Below, piece by piece: positions 25,826 through 34,293 of a DNA stretch of 64,000 nt (position 1 is its first letter; every line of letters begins with the position of its first letter). The DNA comes from Tenuifilum sp. 4138str. GTDB lineage: Bacteria; Bacteroidota; Bacteroidia; Bacteroidales; Tenuifilaceae. The position numbers and the translations under genes are program-made. The notes under the pieces are model-generated. The model did not search any database, had not been told where the DNA came from, and was given only the letters and a program-made list of their open reading frames with translations. Location of the stretch: assembly GCF_041102575.1 (NCBI RefSeq), contig NZ_JBGCUE010000007.1, positions 1-64,000 on the forward strand. Reading direction: 5' to 3'.

Positions 25826-26992
25826 CTAATACAACAAACCAAAATGCCAAAGCGGGATGGTATTTCCAAAACCATACTCAATGTCGTCTTTTACTATATA
25901 GGCATTGGAAAGTTTGGAAATCTGTTTATTGCCTTTGCTCTTGCCACCTATTTCAAATTCATTACCTTCTACCTTAAAATCTACTGTTTCAGAAGAAAAT
26001 ACTTTGTGATTTAATTTAAGTTGATTGAAGAAAAATGTTTCTCTGATATTGCCAATATTGGCATGTTCACCACTTAGCATGTAGGCTAAGTTCGGATTGT
26101 TCAGGTAAACCTTGTTTACTTTTCCTAGCCTTCTAATACCTTTGGTTTCGTTGGTTAACTCAAGAATTAAGCCTGCTTTTTCTAGATAAGCAAGATAATC
26201 GGGTAATGAATTTCTGGATACCCCTATTAAATCAGCAATTTTAGAGTAATTTGGTTTAAAAGGAACACTTTCGGAAATTATTTGCAACAAATGTTTTAGT
26301 TTATCGATGGTTGAAACCTTCAAGTCTAAATATTTTGGAATATCTACCTCTAAAACAGCATTTACAGTTCCTGTTAATCGAATCATAAAATCGTTGTCCT
26401 TGTAAAACGGGTAATACCCATGATTTAAGTACTTTTTGAAGTGAATCAAAGGATTTTCGAGTTTTATTTTCACTTTTTGAGAAAGTATTTGGTCAAGGCT
26501 ATATACTTCCGTGTCTTGCCCTGTTTCGAATATCAAATATTCGCGAAATGATAATCCATTTAAATGATAGGGGACAACACGCCTGCTTAAATCACCAAAA
26601 CCTTTATAAACATCGAGAATAGAACTACCGCTAAACACAATTTGCAAATCGGGAAAACTATCGTAAATATTTTTTATTTCTTGTGACCAGGTTTCATACT
26701 TATGTACCTCATCAATAAACAAATGGCGGCCGCCATACCTATAAAAGTAACCAGCCAATTCGAACAATGTATGGTTTGAAAAATAAATATTATCGAGCGA
26801 AACGTAAAGACTTTCATCTATTTTGTTTTCAATCTTAATTTTTTGTAGCATTAGTGTAGTTTTTCCAACTCCTCTTGGCCCTGTAATGGCTATAAGTCTG
26901 GCATTCCAGTTGATTTTTGGAAGCAAATACCTTGTAAACCCAGTGTTTACCTTATCTGTTAACTCGTGGTAAATGATGTTAAGTTGCTCCAT
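25826..26992 (-). CDS. AAA+ ATPase with DUF4143-type C-terminus
   Basis: The 388-residue protein has Walker A GPRGVGKTT at ~36-44, Walker B LFIDEVHK at ~91-98, the sensor stretch VFSGSS, and a C-terminal winged-helix/nuclease-like region (~230-388) typical of the AAA_14/DUF4143 family. Family members are widespread, often strain-specific, and of unclear function. The gene is visibly more AT-rich than its neighbours, which suggests recent transfer. An inverted repeat lies just upstream. No partner gene is adjacent. Confidence 0.85.
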   Translation of the reverse strand: MEQLNIIYHELTDKVNTGFTRYLLPKINWNARLIAITGPRGVGKTTLMLQKIKIENKIDESLYVSLDNIYFSNHTLFELAGYFYRYGGRHLFIDEVHKYETWSQEIKNIYDSFPDLQIVFSGSSILDVYKGFGDLSRRVVPYHLNGLSFREYLIFETGQDTEVYSLDQILSQKVKIKLENPLIHFKKYLNHGYYPFYKDNDFMIRLTGTVNAVLEVDIPKYLDLKVSTIDKLKHLLQIISESVPFKPNYSKIADLIGVSRNSLPDYLAYLEKAGLILELTNETKGIRRLGKVNKVYLNNPNLAYMLSGEHANIGNIRETFFFNQLKLNHKVFSSETVDFKVEGNEFEIGGKSKGNKQISKLSNAYIVKDDIEYGFGNTIPLWHFGLLY

Positions 26993-27350
26993 TTTTTTAG
27001 GTAAAGTTAATTATTTTCACTATATACTGTGCATTTTATTATTTATTTGCACAGTGTAATATGCAAAAAATTAAAACACGCAACTTTTAATGTAATCATT
27101 ATTTCAATCATCCTTTGTCGATAAGCTATTAGCAGGAAAGATGCAACATGTGGTTTTGATATTCTGATTTCTGGGTACATTTCACTTTCGGATATCAGGT
27201 CTATGTTATGTATAAGAAAAAGACAGACAGCAATATAGTTAAATTATTAACATGTTTAAAATTTGATAGTTCAAACCTTGGTTTCGCAGGGTTTAGTTCC
27301 TAATTTTAGGTTGGGAGGCAGGGGGTGATAATTTATCATATCATTAGTTT
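26993..27350. other. Intergenic region between divergent genes
   Basis: This AT-rich gap has no gene. ACTGTGCA (27026-27033) and TGCACAGT (27048-27055) form an inverted repeat with a 14-nt spacer, ~35 bp upstream of the ATPase start, possibly an operator or hairpin. Nothing else was recognised. Confidence 0.5.
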
Positions 27351-28490
27351 ATGCTGGGGAAATCAACTTTAAGCTACGGTAAAGTAAAGGAGCAACACCT
27401 TACCCGATGGATTTTTTGGAACAAGCAAAACGGAAATACGCCTGAAAAGTTTGTGGTTGAGGTAAGCAATACCACAGGCACAGTGCTCTCAATTCCTTCG
27501 AATTTTAGTTTCCTCAGTTCTACCGAACATTTGGACACATTCTGTAATCCGCTTGGGATAGATTGGCTAGTAAAAGCGTTTCCTTACCCTATTCTTTTCG
27601 CAAATGCTTTGCTGCTTAAGCCAATTATTGAACGAAGAGTTACCAATCCTTTGGCACTCGCACAATTAATAGTTAGCGATGAATTGTCAGCAAAGGTTTC
27701 GCCACGGATGCTTTACAGGAATGTGTTATCGCAACCCTTTTTCGACTCGTGGGACAAGATAAACGTGGCTTTACTGCTCCTCATGGTTGCTCAAAATGCT
27801 CAAACTACACTTGAGCGTATTGAAAAGCTAACTATGCAGTATGCCCGTAATTTTCAGTATTTCCGTTACATCAACTTGGCCTACTACTGCAAGGTAAAGG
27901 CTGATTGCTGCATTGCACATCAAAAGCTGAGCGAAATGCTCGAATTGCTATCCAAGGAAAATACTCAAAGTTCAGGTGATGTTAGCCCAATCAGGTTCAA
28001 TAATAGTTACGACTCAACCCGCGAGTTGTTGGCCGGTTTCCACGATTATGCAATAAACCTAAAGTCCTTGTCAAGCTTAAGCAAAAAACCAAAACCACTT
28101 TATACTGATAGCTTAACCCTGCCCAAGGGGATTAATCTGATTGATTCGCCTGAGGCTCTTGCTGCCGAAGGCAAAAAAATGCGGAACTGTGTGGCCTCAT
28201 ATACGCGGGAATTAATGGCAAAACGTTCGTTTTTCCTGCATGTCAGCGGCGATGAAAAGGCAACTGTCCAGGTAGAAAAGAACTCCGCTAAGCGATGTTT
28301 TGAAATCACTCAAATAAAAGGGGTGGCCAATGTTGAGGTGAGCAGGGAAACGGTAAACAGGGTAAGAAAGGCAATTTCAACTTTTGATGCCCAGCGATTT
28401 TTCTTCCTTAACTACAGAAAAAAGAGCAACAAGCGCAAAAACATTCAATCCGGCCCAACTCTTTTCGATGGACTTGAAGGGTGGGAGTAG
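27351..28490 (+). CDS. PcfJ-like protein
   Basis: The 379-residue protein resembles the PcfJ family near its C-terminus (~255-360): LPKGINLIDSPEALAAEGKKMRNC... with the characteristic MRNCVASY core and later VSRETVNRVRKA. The N-terminal ~200 residues are helical and unassigned. PcfJ homologues are frequent on conjugative plasmids and phages; their biochemical role is unknown. Here it stands with no conjugation genes and is followed by a zinc-ribbon gene. Confidence 0.75.
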   Translation: MLGKSTLSYGKVKEQHLTRWIFWNKQNGNTPEKFVVEVSNTTGTVLSIPSNFSFLSSTEHLDTFCNPLGIDWLVKAFPYPILFANALLLKPIIERRVTNPLALAQLIVSDELSAKVSPRMLYRNVLSQPFFDSWDKINVALLLLMVAQNAQTTLERIEKLTMQYARNFQYFRYINLAYYCKVKADCCIAHQKLSEMLELLSKENTQSSGDVSPIRFNNSYDSTRELLAGFHDYAINLKSLSSLSKKPKPLYTDSLTLPKGINLIDSPEALAAEGKKMRNCVASYTRELMAKRSFFLHVSGDEKATVQVEKNSAKRCFEITQIKGVANVEVSRETVNRVRKAISTFDAQRFFFLNYRKKSNKRKNIQSGPTLFDGLEGWE

Positions 28491-28582
28491 TCAAATGGCA
28501 AAAATTTCCAGTAATTTTAATACCGACAGAATTTGTCGTTTCACCATTTCATATTTGTCATCAAAACAAAATTTTAAAAGCT

Positions 28583-28975
28583 ATGGGGATACAGTATTAT
28601 GGTATTTGTAAAAATTGCGGCCAACGTTTTAAAATAATGGATGGCGGTGGATTTACTTTTCACATGCTCCGCTGCGATACATGCGGAAAACATAAGTCTG
28701 TAAACTTTGAGCAGTTAGGCGAATTACACTTAAGGTACCTTAAAGGTTTGAATCAGCCATATAGCCTTGCTACCGCACACTACGATAGTTTAATCAAGGA
28801 ACTTTTTCCGGGTGAGCCACTGCCGAAGGATAGCTATGAGGCTGCAATTGAGGAATTTGTGGGCAAATGCAAGTGTGGCGGACAGTTTAGGTTTAATGCG
28901 TCACCCCGCTGCCCGCGCTGTCGTTCTACCGATTTTGAGGAAGATCCTAATGGGGATGCATTTCTTTACGACTAA
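28583..28975 (+). CDS. Zinc-ribbon protein of unknown function
   Basis: About 130 residues from the ATG at 28583; a longer frame from 28481 reads through sequence that does not look like protein and overlaps the PcfJ-like gene. It has two pairs of CxxC-like motifs at the N-terminus (CKNCG, CDTCG) and again at the C-terminus (CKCGG, CPRC), suggesting two treble-clef or ribbon zinc sites separated by an acidic helical linker. No enzymatic motif. It may bind nucleic acid or protein. Confidence 0.7.
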   Translation: MGIQYYGICKNCGQRFKIMDGGGFTFHMLRCDTCGKHKSVNFEQLGELHLRYLKGLNQPYSLATAHYDSLIKELFPGEPLPKDSYEAAIEEFVGKCKCGGQFRFNASPRCPRCRSTDFEEDPNGDAFLYD

Positions 28976-29339
28976 TCCAGTAAACAATTAAAAAGTGGTT
29001 TAACCCCCTAGTTCTTTGAACAGATTTATTAAAATGATTTAGGACACTTTCATTGTCATCCTGAGCGTTAGCGAAGGATCTATTGAATAGTGTACAGTGT
29101 GCAGTGTACAGTGTATTGGGGTGTTTGGAGTTTGGATTTTAGTGTTTCGTGAAATGCTTTTACTCACTATCAACCGTCAACTCTTCTTGTCATCCTGAGA
29201 GCAGCGAAGGATCTCTAATCGACCCATTGAGATGTTTCGCTTGCGCTCAACATGACAATGGTTTCAAGAACAACGAACAACGCTTCCAGCCCCGTAGGGG
29301 CGTAACATTTGTAATCCCATTGCCACTCCCACATGTATA

Positions 29340-29622
29340 GCGATGCACGCAATACTTTTTCCAAAGAGCAAGGGTGAAACGTTGCATCGCAACAGAAAGG
29401 CAATGCAAAGCGCGATTTACACGTTCTTTCTTGTCTTGATACAAGAAAGAACCAAAGAAAATCAAGGCTGAAAAGCCCGACCCGATGGGTGCCCCGTGGG
29501 TGGAACTGCTGCGCGATACAATTCGCCACGCCTGTGGCGTGCCTCATGTGGTATCGCTTACTAAGCCCACCACAACGTTCCACCCACGACCCATTGTCGG
29601 GTCAGGCTTTTATGCCATTGCC
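29340..29622 (+). repeat. Multi-hairpin ~300-bp repeat, copy 3
   Basis: It matches copies 1 and 2 in the same orientation, with the 12-bp hairpin at 29423-29452 and the terminal GACCCATTGTCGGGTC hairpin near 29588-29603. Confidence 0.85.
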
Positions 29623-29683
29623 TTCTTCATCCGCTCCATTCCCTCTAGGGAAAAGGGCTGGGGTGAGGTCGTTTCCCACATTC

Positions 29684-29837
29684 AACCTAGATGACCCCTC
29701 TAAATCTCCCCTGAAAGGGGAGACTTTAACAGCGCTCCCCTCTCCTGTCAGGAGAGGGGCAACCTAGATGACCCCTCTAAATCTCCCCTGAAAGGGGAGA
29801 CTTTAACAGCGCTCCCCTCTCCTGTCAGGAGAGGGGC
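29684..29837 (+). repeat. Perfect 77-bp tandem duplication
   Basis: 29684-29760 and 29761-29837 are identical and adjacent. Each unit starts AACCTAGATGACCCC, carries CTCCCCTGAAAGGGGAG and ends with the hairpin CCCCTCTCCTG and CAGGAGAGGGG. A related single unit lies at 30277-30349. Confidence 0.9.
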
Positions 29838-29929
29838 GGGGGTGAGGTCAATTCCATGAACAACGAACAACGTTTCCAGCCCCGTAGGGGCGTAATATTT
29901 GTAACACCAAGATTATCCTTAAATGTATA

Positions 29930-30212
29930 GCGATGCACGCAGTACTTTTTCCAAAGAGCAAGGGTGAAACGTTGCATCGCAACAGAAAGGCAATGCAAAG
30001 CGCGATTTACACGTTCTTTCTTGTCTTGATACAAGAAAGAACCAAAGAAAATCAAGGCTGAAAAGCCCGACCCGATGGGTACCCCGTGGGTGGAACTGCC
30101 ACGCGATACAATTCGCCACGCCTTCGGCGTGACTCATGTGGTATCGCTTACATAACCCACCACAACGTTCCACCCACGACCCATTGTCGGGTCAGGCTTT
30201 TATGCCATTGCC
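29930..30212 (+). repeat. Multi-hairpin ~300-bp repeat, copy 4
   Basis: Nearly identical to copy 3, with the 12-bp hairpin at 30013-30042. The downstream partial copy 5 (30442-30500) keeps only the GCGATGCA...TGCATCGC part. Confidence 0.85.
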
Positions 30213-30853
30213 TGCTTCTTCCGCTCCATTCCCTCTTAGGGAAAATGGTTGGGTGAGGTTGTTTCCCACATTCAACCTAGATGACCACTCAAAATCTCCT
30301 CTGAAAGGGGAGACTTTAACAGCGCTCCCCTCTCCTGTCAGGAGAGGGGCGGGGGTGAGGTCAATTCCATGAACAACGAACAACGTTTCCAGCCCCGTAG
30401 GGGCGTAATATTTGTAACACCAAGATTATCCTTAAATGTATAGCGATGCACGCAGTACTTTTTCCAAAGAGCATGGGGAATACGTTGCATCGCAACAGAA
30501 AAAAACTGAAAAGAGCGATTTCCAAAAAAACAATCAGAATAAAAGGGTTTAAGGTAAAGCGATGCTTTGACAGGGCTCAGCATGACAAATATTCAAAACT
30601 TAACAACATTGAACCTTTATCTTCCACGAGGAATATTAATGTAATCTATTATCTATTTCTATAAAATAGTTTAACCTATAGGCATTAAATGGTTTTGTTT
30701 CACCAGAGGCAAAGAAATACTATAAGAAAATTCAACCCCACCATTTACTATTCATATCTGATGCTATACTCTTAAATTTTTTGTAGGACTGTAGTTATCA
30801 GATTGAATTTATTTCTTTGCCGCACCACATGCGTTAAATCAGTAGAAATTTTT

Positions 30854-30861
30854 TACTTTTG
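30854..30861 (+). promoter_or_regulatory. -7 promoter box of the small lipoprotein gene
   Basis: TACTTTTG matches TAnnTTTG, 24 nt before the start codon. Confidence 0.4.
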
Positions 30862-30885
30862 TGTATAACTTAAAATCAGAAAAAC

Positions 30886-31203
30886 ATGAAACGTTTTTTG
30901 TTAGGTCCAGTGTTAACTGTTGCACTAACATCATGCTATAAAGGTAATTATACTTTTCCTGTAGTAATTACAGGTAATCAGCAAACTTATAAAGTTAGTT
31001 ATTTAGACAATAAAGGTATTTGGAGAGATACAGTCATAGTTCCAAATGGTTTTACAATATACAATGAATATAATGATGATTGGAAATTAGATTTAATAGT
31101 AATTGGGGACAGTGTTCATGTTTCAGTTTTTAATAGAAATGTGTTAATAAAGGAGTTTTCAGGAAGAGACACGCTCGAACTTCATGAAACAATAAAGTAT
31201 TAG
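30886..31203 (+). CDS. Small lipoprotein of unknown function
   Basis: The 105-residue protein has a signal peptide and a lipobox (LTSC, Cys near residue 17), so it is exported and lipidated. The mature ~88 residues are rich in beta-prone, aromatic and acidic residues with no recognised domain. It has its own promoter box and terminator and follows the repeat block, with AT-rich composition. It could be a stray immunity-type lipoprotein, but nothing here proves that. Confidence 0.65.
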   Translation: MKRFLLGPVLTVALTSCYKGNYTFPVVITGNQQTYKVSYLDNKGIWRDTVIVPNGFTIYNEYNDDWKLDLIVIGDSVHVSVFNRNVLIKEFSGRDTLELHETIKY

Positions 31204-31215
31204 GATGAATTTTTT

Positions 31216-31241
31216 GAGCGCGTTTAAGACGCGCTTTTTTA
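31216..31241 (+). terminator. Terminator of the small lipoprotein gene
   Basis: AGCGCG (31217-31222) pairs with CGCGCT (31230-31235) over a 7-nt loop and is followed by a T run. Confidence 0.8.
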
Positions 31242-31341
31242 TTAATTAACAGATGTTAAACAATTGAGTTTAACACTAATTTATACATATAGACTGTTAT
31301 TTTCGTTAATTTCATCATCGTTTATATTTCAACTAATATTA

Positions 31342-31983
31342 ATGAATCAGACAGATATAGCCGAGCTTTACAGGCTGGTTAAGGATTTTTTTGAGCACGA
31401 TACTACCGGGCACGACTGGTGGCATGTTCAAAGGGTAACTCAGTTGGCTTTGCATATTGCCAAGGCTGAGGGGGCAAACCTTGCCCTGGTTGAGCCAGCA
31501 GCGCTTGTTCACGATACCGACGACTGGAAACTTTCGGGGGCCAATGGATATCCCAATGCCACCCGAATGCTCTTAGCTGTTGGGTACAACAATCATCAGG
31601 TTGATAGGATTTTGGAGATAGTGGAGCAAGTTTCGTACAAAGGGGCTGGGATCGATACTGCACCTAGCAGCCTGGAGGCCATGGTTGTTCAGGATGCCGA
31701 TAGGCTCGATGCCATTGGCGCAATTGGCATTGCCCGGGCTTTCGCCTTTGGGGGTTCAAAGCACCGTCCCTTGTACCTTCCCAATGTGAAACCTCAGTTC
31801 CATTCAACCTTTGAGGAGTATAAAACGGCCAAAGGACACACCATTAATCATTTCTACGAAAAGCTTTTACTCCTGAAGGATAGGATGAACACCGCTACGG
31901 CTAAAGCCTTGGCCGAGGAGAGGCATAGGTTTATGGAAACTTTTTTAGAGCAATTCTATAGGGAGTGGGACTATAAAGGATGA
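31342..31983 (+). CDS. HD-domain phosphohydrolase
   Basis: About 213 residues starting at the ATG at 31342; the frame is open further upstream but reads as hydrophobic noise. The HD signature residues are present: HDWWHVQRV near the N-terminus, LVHDTDDWK, and QDADRLDAIGAIGIARAFAFGG. This resembles the YedJ-like family of metal-dependent phosphohydrolases, probably acting on nucleotides. Its stop overlaps the next start (ATGA), so it is co-translated with the Ppx/GppA phosphatase. Confidence 0.85.
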   Translation: MNQTDIAELYRLVKDFFEHDTTGHDWWHVQRVTQLALHIAKAEGANLALVEPAALVHDTDDWKLSGANGYPNATRMLLAVGYNNHQVDRILEIVEQVSYKGAGIDTAPSSLEAMVVQDADRLDAIGAIGIARAFAFGGSKHRPLYLPNVKPQFHSTFEEYKTAKGHTINHFYEKLLLLKDRMNTATAKALAEERHRFMETFLEQFYREWDYKG

Positions 31984-32897
31984 TTGTAGCTATTATCGAT
32001 ATGGGCACCAATACCTTTAACTTATTGGTGGCTCAAACCTCTGGAAAAATTCTTCATGAGAGCAAGTTGCCTGTAAAGCTTGGCGAGGGAGGTTTTAGGA
32101 GCGGTAGTCTTACACCCGAAGCCATGCAAAGGGCTTTTAAAGCTATAAACACACACCTAATTACTGCAAAACGTTTAGGCGCTAACCGTTGCTTCGCTTT
32201 TGCCACGTCGGCTGTGCGCGATGCGTCGAATAGGCAAGAGTTTGTAGATGAGGTTAAGCAAAGGTTCAACATCGATGTTGAGGTTATTGATGGTAATCGG
32301 GAGGCTGAGCTGATATGGAAGGGGGTAAATGCAGCTATAGGTTTAGGTAAAAGTCCAGCAGTTGTGGTTGATATTGGAGGCGGCAGCAACGAGACCATTT
32401 TAGCCAACTCGGAACAAATATTCTGGTTGCAAAGCTTTAACCTTGGCGTTACCCGAATTGCCGAGGGTTTCCCAATTTCCGATCCCATTACTCCCCATGA
32501 GCTTGAAGCCATTGAAAGCTACATGCTTCAAACAGTTGAACCATTGTTACTGGCGGCAGCAAACCTAAATCCCAGGGTTATGGCTGGTAGTTCAGGCGCG
32601 TTCGATTCCTTCAGAAAAATACTAGTGCACAAAGGAATTATTCATGACACATCAAAGTTTTCGGCCGAAATACCTGTTGATGAATACTTGAAGCTACATC
32701 GCTTTTTTGTTACGTCAACACACGCCCAAAGGCTTGCACTGCCAGGGCTTGACCCCATAAGGGTCGATTTGATTGTTCCAGCATCGATATTTGTAAACTT
32801 GCTGGTACAAAAGCTTGACATCAAAAGAATGTTCCAGACCGATTACGCCCTGAAGGAAGGATTTTGGGTGGAACTAAGTAATAAGGTTAAAGATTAA
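31980..32897 (+). CDS. Ppx/GppA-family phosphatase
   Basis: The 305-residue protein belongs to the ASKHA-fold exopolyphosphatase/guanosine pentaphosphatase family. AIIDMGTNTFNLLVA is the phosphate-1 motif, VVDIGGGSNET (~134-144) the phosphate-2 motif. It matches the shorter, one-module Ppx/GppA proteins of Bacteroidota. It likely hydrolyses polyphosphate or pppGpp. The 4-bp overlap with the HD hydrolase suggests linked nucleotide or polyphosphate metabolism. Confidence 0.88.
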   Translation: MIVAIIDMGTNTFNLLVAQTSGKILHESKLPVKLGEGGFRSGSLTPEAMQRAFKAINTHLITAKRLGANRCFAFATSAVRDASNRQEFVDEVKQRFNIDVEVIDGNREAELIWKGVNAAIGLGKSPAVVVDIGGGSNETILANSEQIFWLQSFNLGVTRIAEGFPISDPITPHELEAIESYMLQTVEPLLLAAANLNPRVMAGSSGAFDSFRKILVHKGIIHDTSKFSAEIPVDEYLKLHRFFVTSTHAQRLALPGLDPIRVDLIVPASIFVNLLVQKLDIKRMFQTDYALKEGFWVELSNKVKD

Positions 32898-32898
32898 A

Positions 32899-32928
32899 GG
32901 ATAAAGGATAAAGGATAAAGGATAAAGG
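32899..32928 (+). repeat. 7-bp tandem repeat (GGATAAA x4)
   Basis: Four exact GGATAAA units follow the Ppx/GppA stop. Similar GGATAAA units lie at 48503-48560 near lepA. Likely slippage-prone simple sequence. Confidence 0.85.
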
Positions 32929-33057
32929 TTTCAACTTGACCCGTCCTGAAATTACGAATTATAGGATTGAAACGAGAGGTTTTTAGGGTTTTGGGGCTGG
33001 AACTGTTAGCTGGTAACATCTAACTATTTTTCTTATCTTTACACCAAAATACTGGTT

Positions 33058-34221
33058 ATGTCCAAAATATTGGTAATTGACGACGAAAAGGCTATTCGTA
33101 ATACACTGAAAGATATCCTGGAGGTTGAAGGGCATAATGTTGATGTTGCTGAGGACGGCCATGCCGGACTTGAGATGTTTGATAATGGTGCCTATGAGCT
33201 GGTGCTTTGCGATATCAAAATGCCGCAGATGGATGGAATAGAGGTGCTTGAGAAGTTACAGGAGCGTCAGCCCGATGTACCCGTGGTAATGATTTCCGGA
33301 CACGGTAATATCGACACGGCTGTTGATGCAATCAAAAAAGGAGCCTTTGATTTCATTGAAAAACCACTTGATCTTAACCGGTTACTAATCACTATTCGGA
33401 ATGCTACCGATAAAACCGTTCTGATACAGGAAACCAAAACGCTTAAGCGAAAGGTTTCCAAGGCTTACGATATTGTAGGGCAATCGCCCGCAATAGTAAA
33501 GGTTAAGGAGATGATTGACCGCGTGGCACCCACCGAGGCCCGTGTTCTAATAACAGGCCCCAATGGGACTGGTAAGGAACTGGTAGCCCGTTGGTTACAC
33601 GAGAAGAGCAACCGGGCAGCCATGCCGTTTGTGGAAGTTAACTGTGCTGCAATCCCCTCGGAATTGATTGAGAGCGAGCTTTTCGGCCATGAGAAAGGTG
33701 CATTCACCTCGGCCATAAAGCAGCGGAAGGGTAAGTTTGAACAGGCCGATGGCGGTACCCTATTCCTCGATGAAATTGGCGACATGAGCCTTAGCGCTCA
33801 GGCAAAAGTGCTTAGGGCTTTACAAGAGAATAAGATTAGCCGGGTTGGTAGCGATAAGGATATCACTGTAAATGTGCGTGTAATTGCTGCAACCAATAAA
33901 AACCTTACCCAGGAAATTGAAAAGGGGAACTTTCGTGAGGATTTATACCATCGCCTTAGCGTTATAATTATCAACGTACCGCCCCTTTGCGACCGGCTTG
34001 AGGATATCCCTCTTCTTGCCCAGCACTTCAACGAGCAGATTTGTGCCGAGTATGGTATTCCCCCCAAGGTTATTAGCCCCGATGCCATTGAAGAGCTTCA
34101 GAAGCTCAAATGGACTGGTAATATTCGAGAGTTGCGAAACGTTATTGAGCGTTTGATTATACTTTGCGATAAGCAAATAACCGGAAACGATGTTAAGGCC
34201 TTTGCCGGTCCTGTTTTTTAG
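33058..34221 (+). CDS. NtrC-like response regulator, receiver plus AAA+, no DNA-binding domain
   Basis: The 387-residue protein has a receiver (~3-120; Asp52 in CDIKMPQMDG) and a sigma-54 activator AAA+ domain (~143-380) with Walker A TGPNGTGKE near 166 and Walker B GGTLFLDEIGD. The sigma-54 contact loop reads GAFTSA (214-219) rather than GAFTGA. The protein stops ~10 residues after the AAA+ domain, so the usual C-terminal Fis-type helix-turn-helix is missing. Activation without specific DNA binding, or from solution, is the likely mode. No kinase gene is adjacent. Confidence 0.9.
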   Translation: MSKILVIDDEKAIRNTLKDILEVEGHNVDVAEDGHAGLEMFDNGAYELVLCDIKMPQMDGIEVLEKLQERQPDVPVVMISGHGNIDTAVDAIKKGAFDFIEKPLDLNRLLITIRNATDKTVLIQETKTLKRKVSKAYDIVGQSPAIVKVKEMIDRVAPTEARVLITGPNGTGKELVARWLHEKSNRAAMPFVEVNCAAIPSELIESELFGHEKGAFTSAIKQRKGKFEQADGGTLFLDEIGDMSLSAQAKVLRALQENKISRVGSDKDITVNVRVIAATNKNLTQEIEKGNFREDLYHRLSVIIINVPPLCDRLEDIPLLAQHFNEQICAEYGIPPKVISPDAIEELQKLKWTGNIRELRNVIERLIILCDKQITGNDVKAFAGPVF

Positions 34222-34242
34222 GGCATAATGGAGATAAAATTG

Positions 34243-34267
34243 AAAAGGCTGGGTTACCCAGCCTTTT
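34243..34267. terminator. Bidirectional terminator
   Basis: AAAAGGCTGGGT and ACCCAGCCTTTT form a perfect stem between the convergent NtrC-like gene and the DUF5689 gene, with A- and T-rich arms for both directions. Confidence 0.85.
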
Positions 34268-34293
34268 CTAAATGTATCAATGTTTATTGCTGT

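Larger units (their letters stand above)
28976..30885. repeat. Gene-free repeat block
   Basis: No gene is supported. The block carries palindromes (29055 half copy, 29189-29256 full), GCCCCGTAGGGGC (29289-29301, 29880-29892, 30394-30406), multi-hairpin copies 3, 4 and a partial 5, GC-rich stretches with CCCCTCTCCTG and CAGGAGAGGGG, a perfect 77-bp tandem duplication (29684-29837), and a final palindrome end near 30560-30590. 30600-30885 is plain AT-rich DNA with the promoter of the next gene. Confidence 0.75.
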
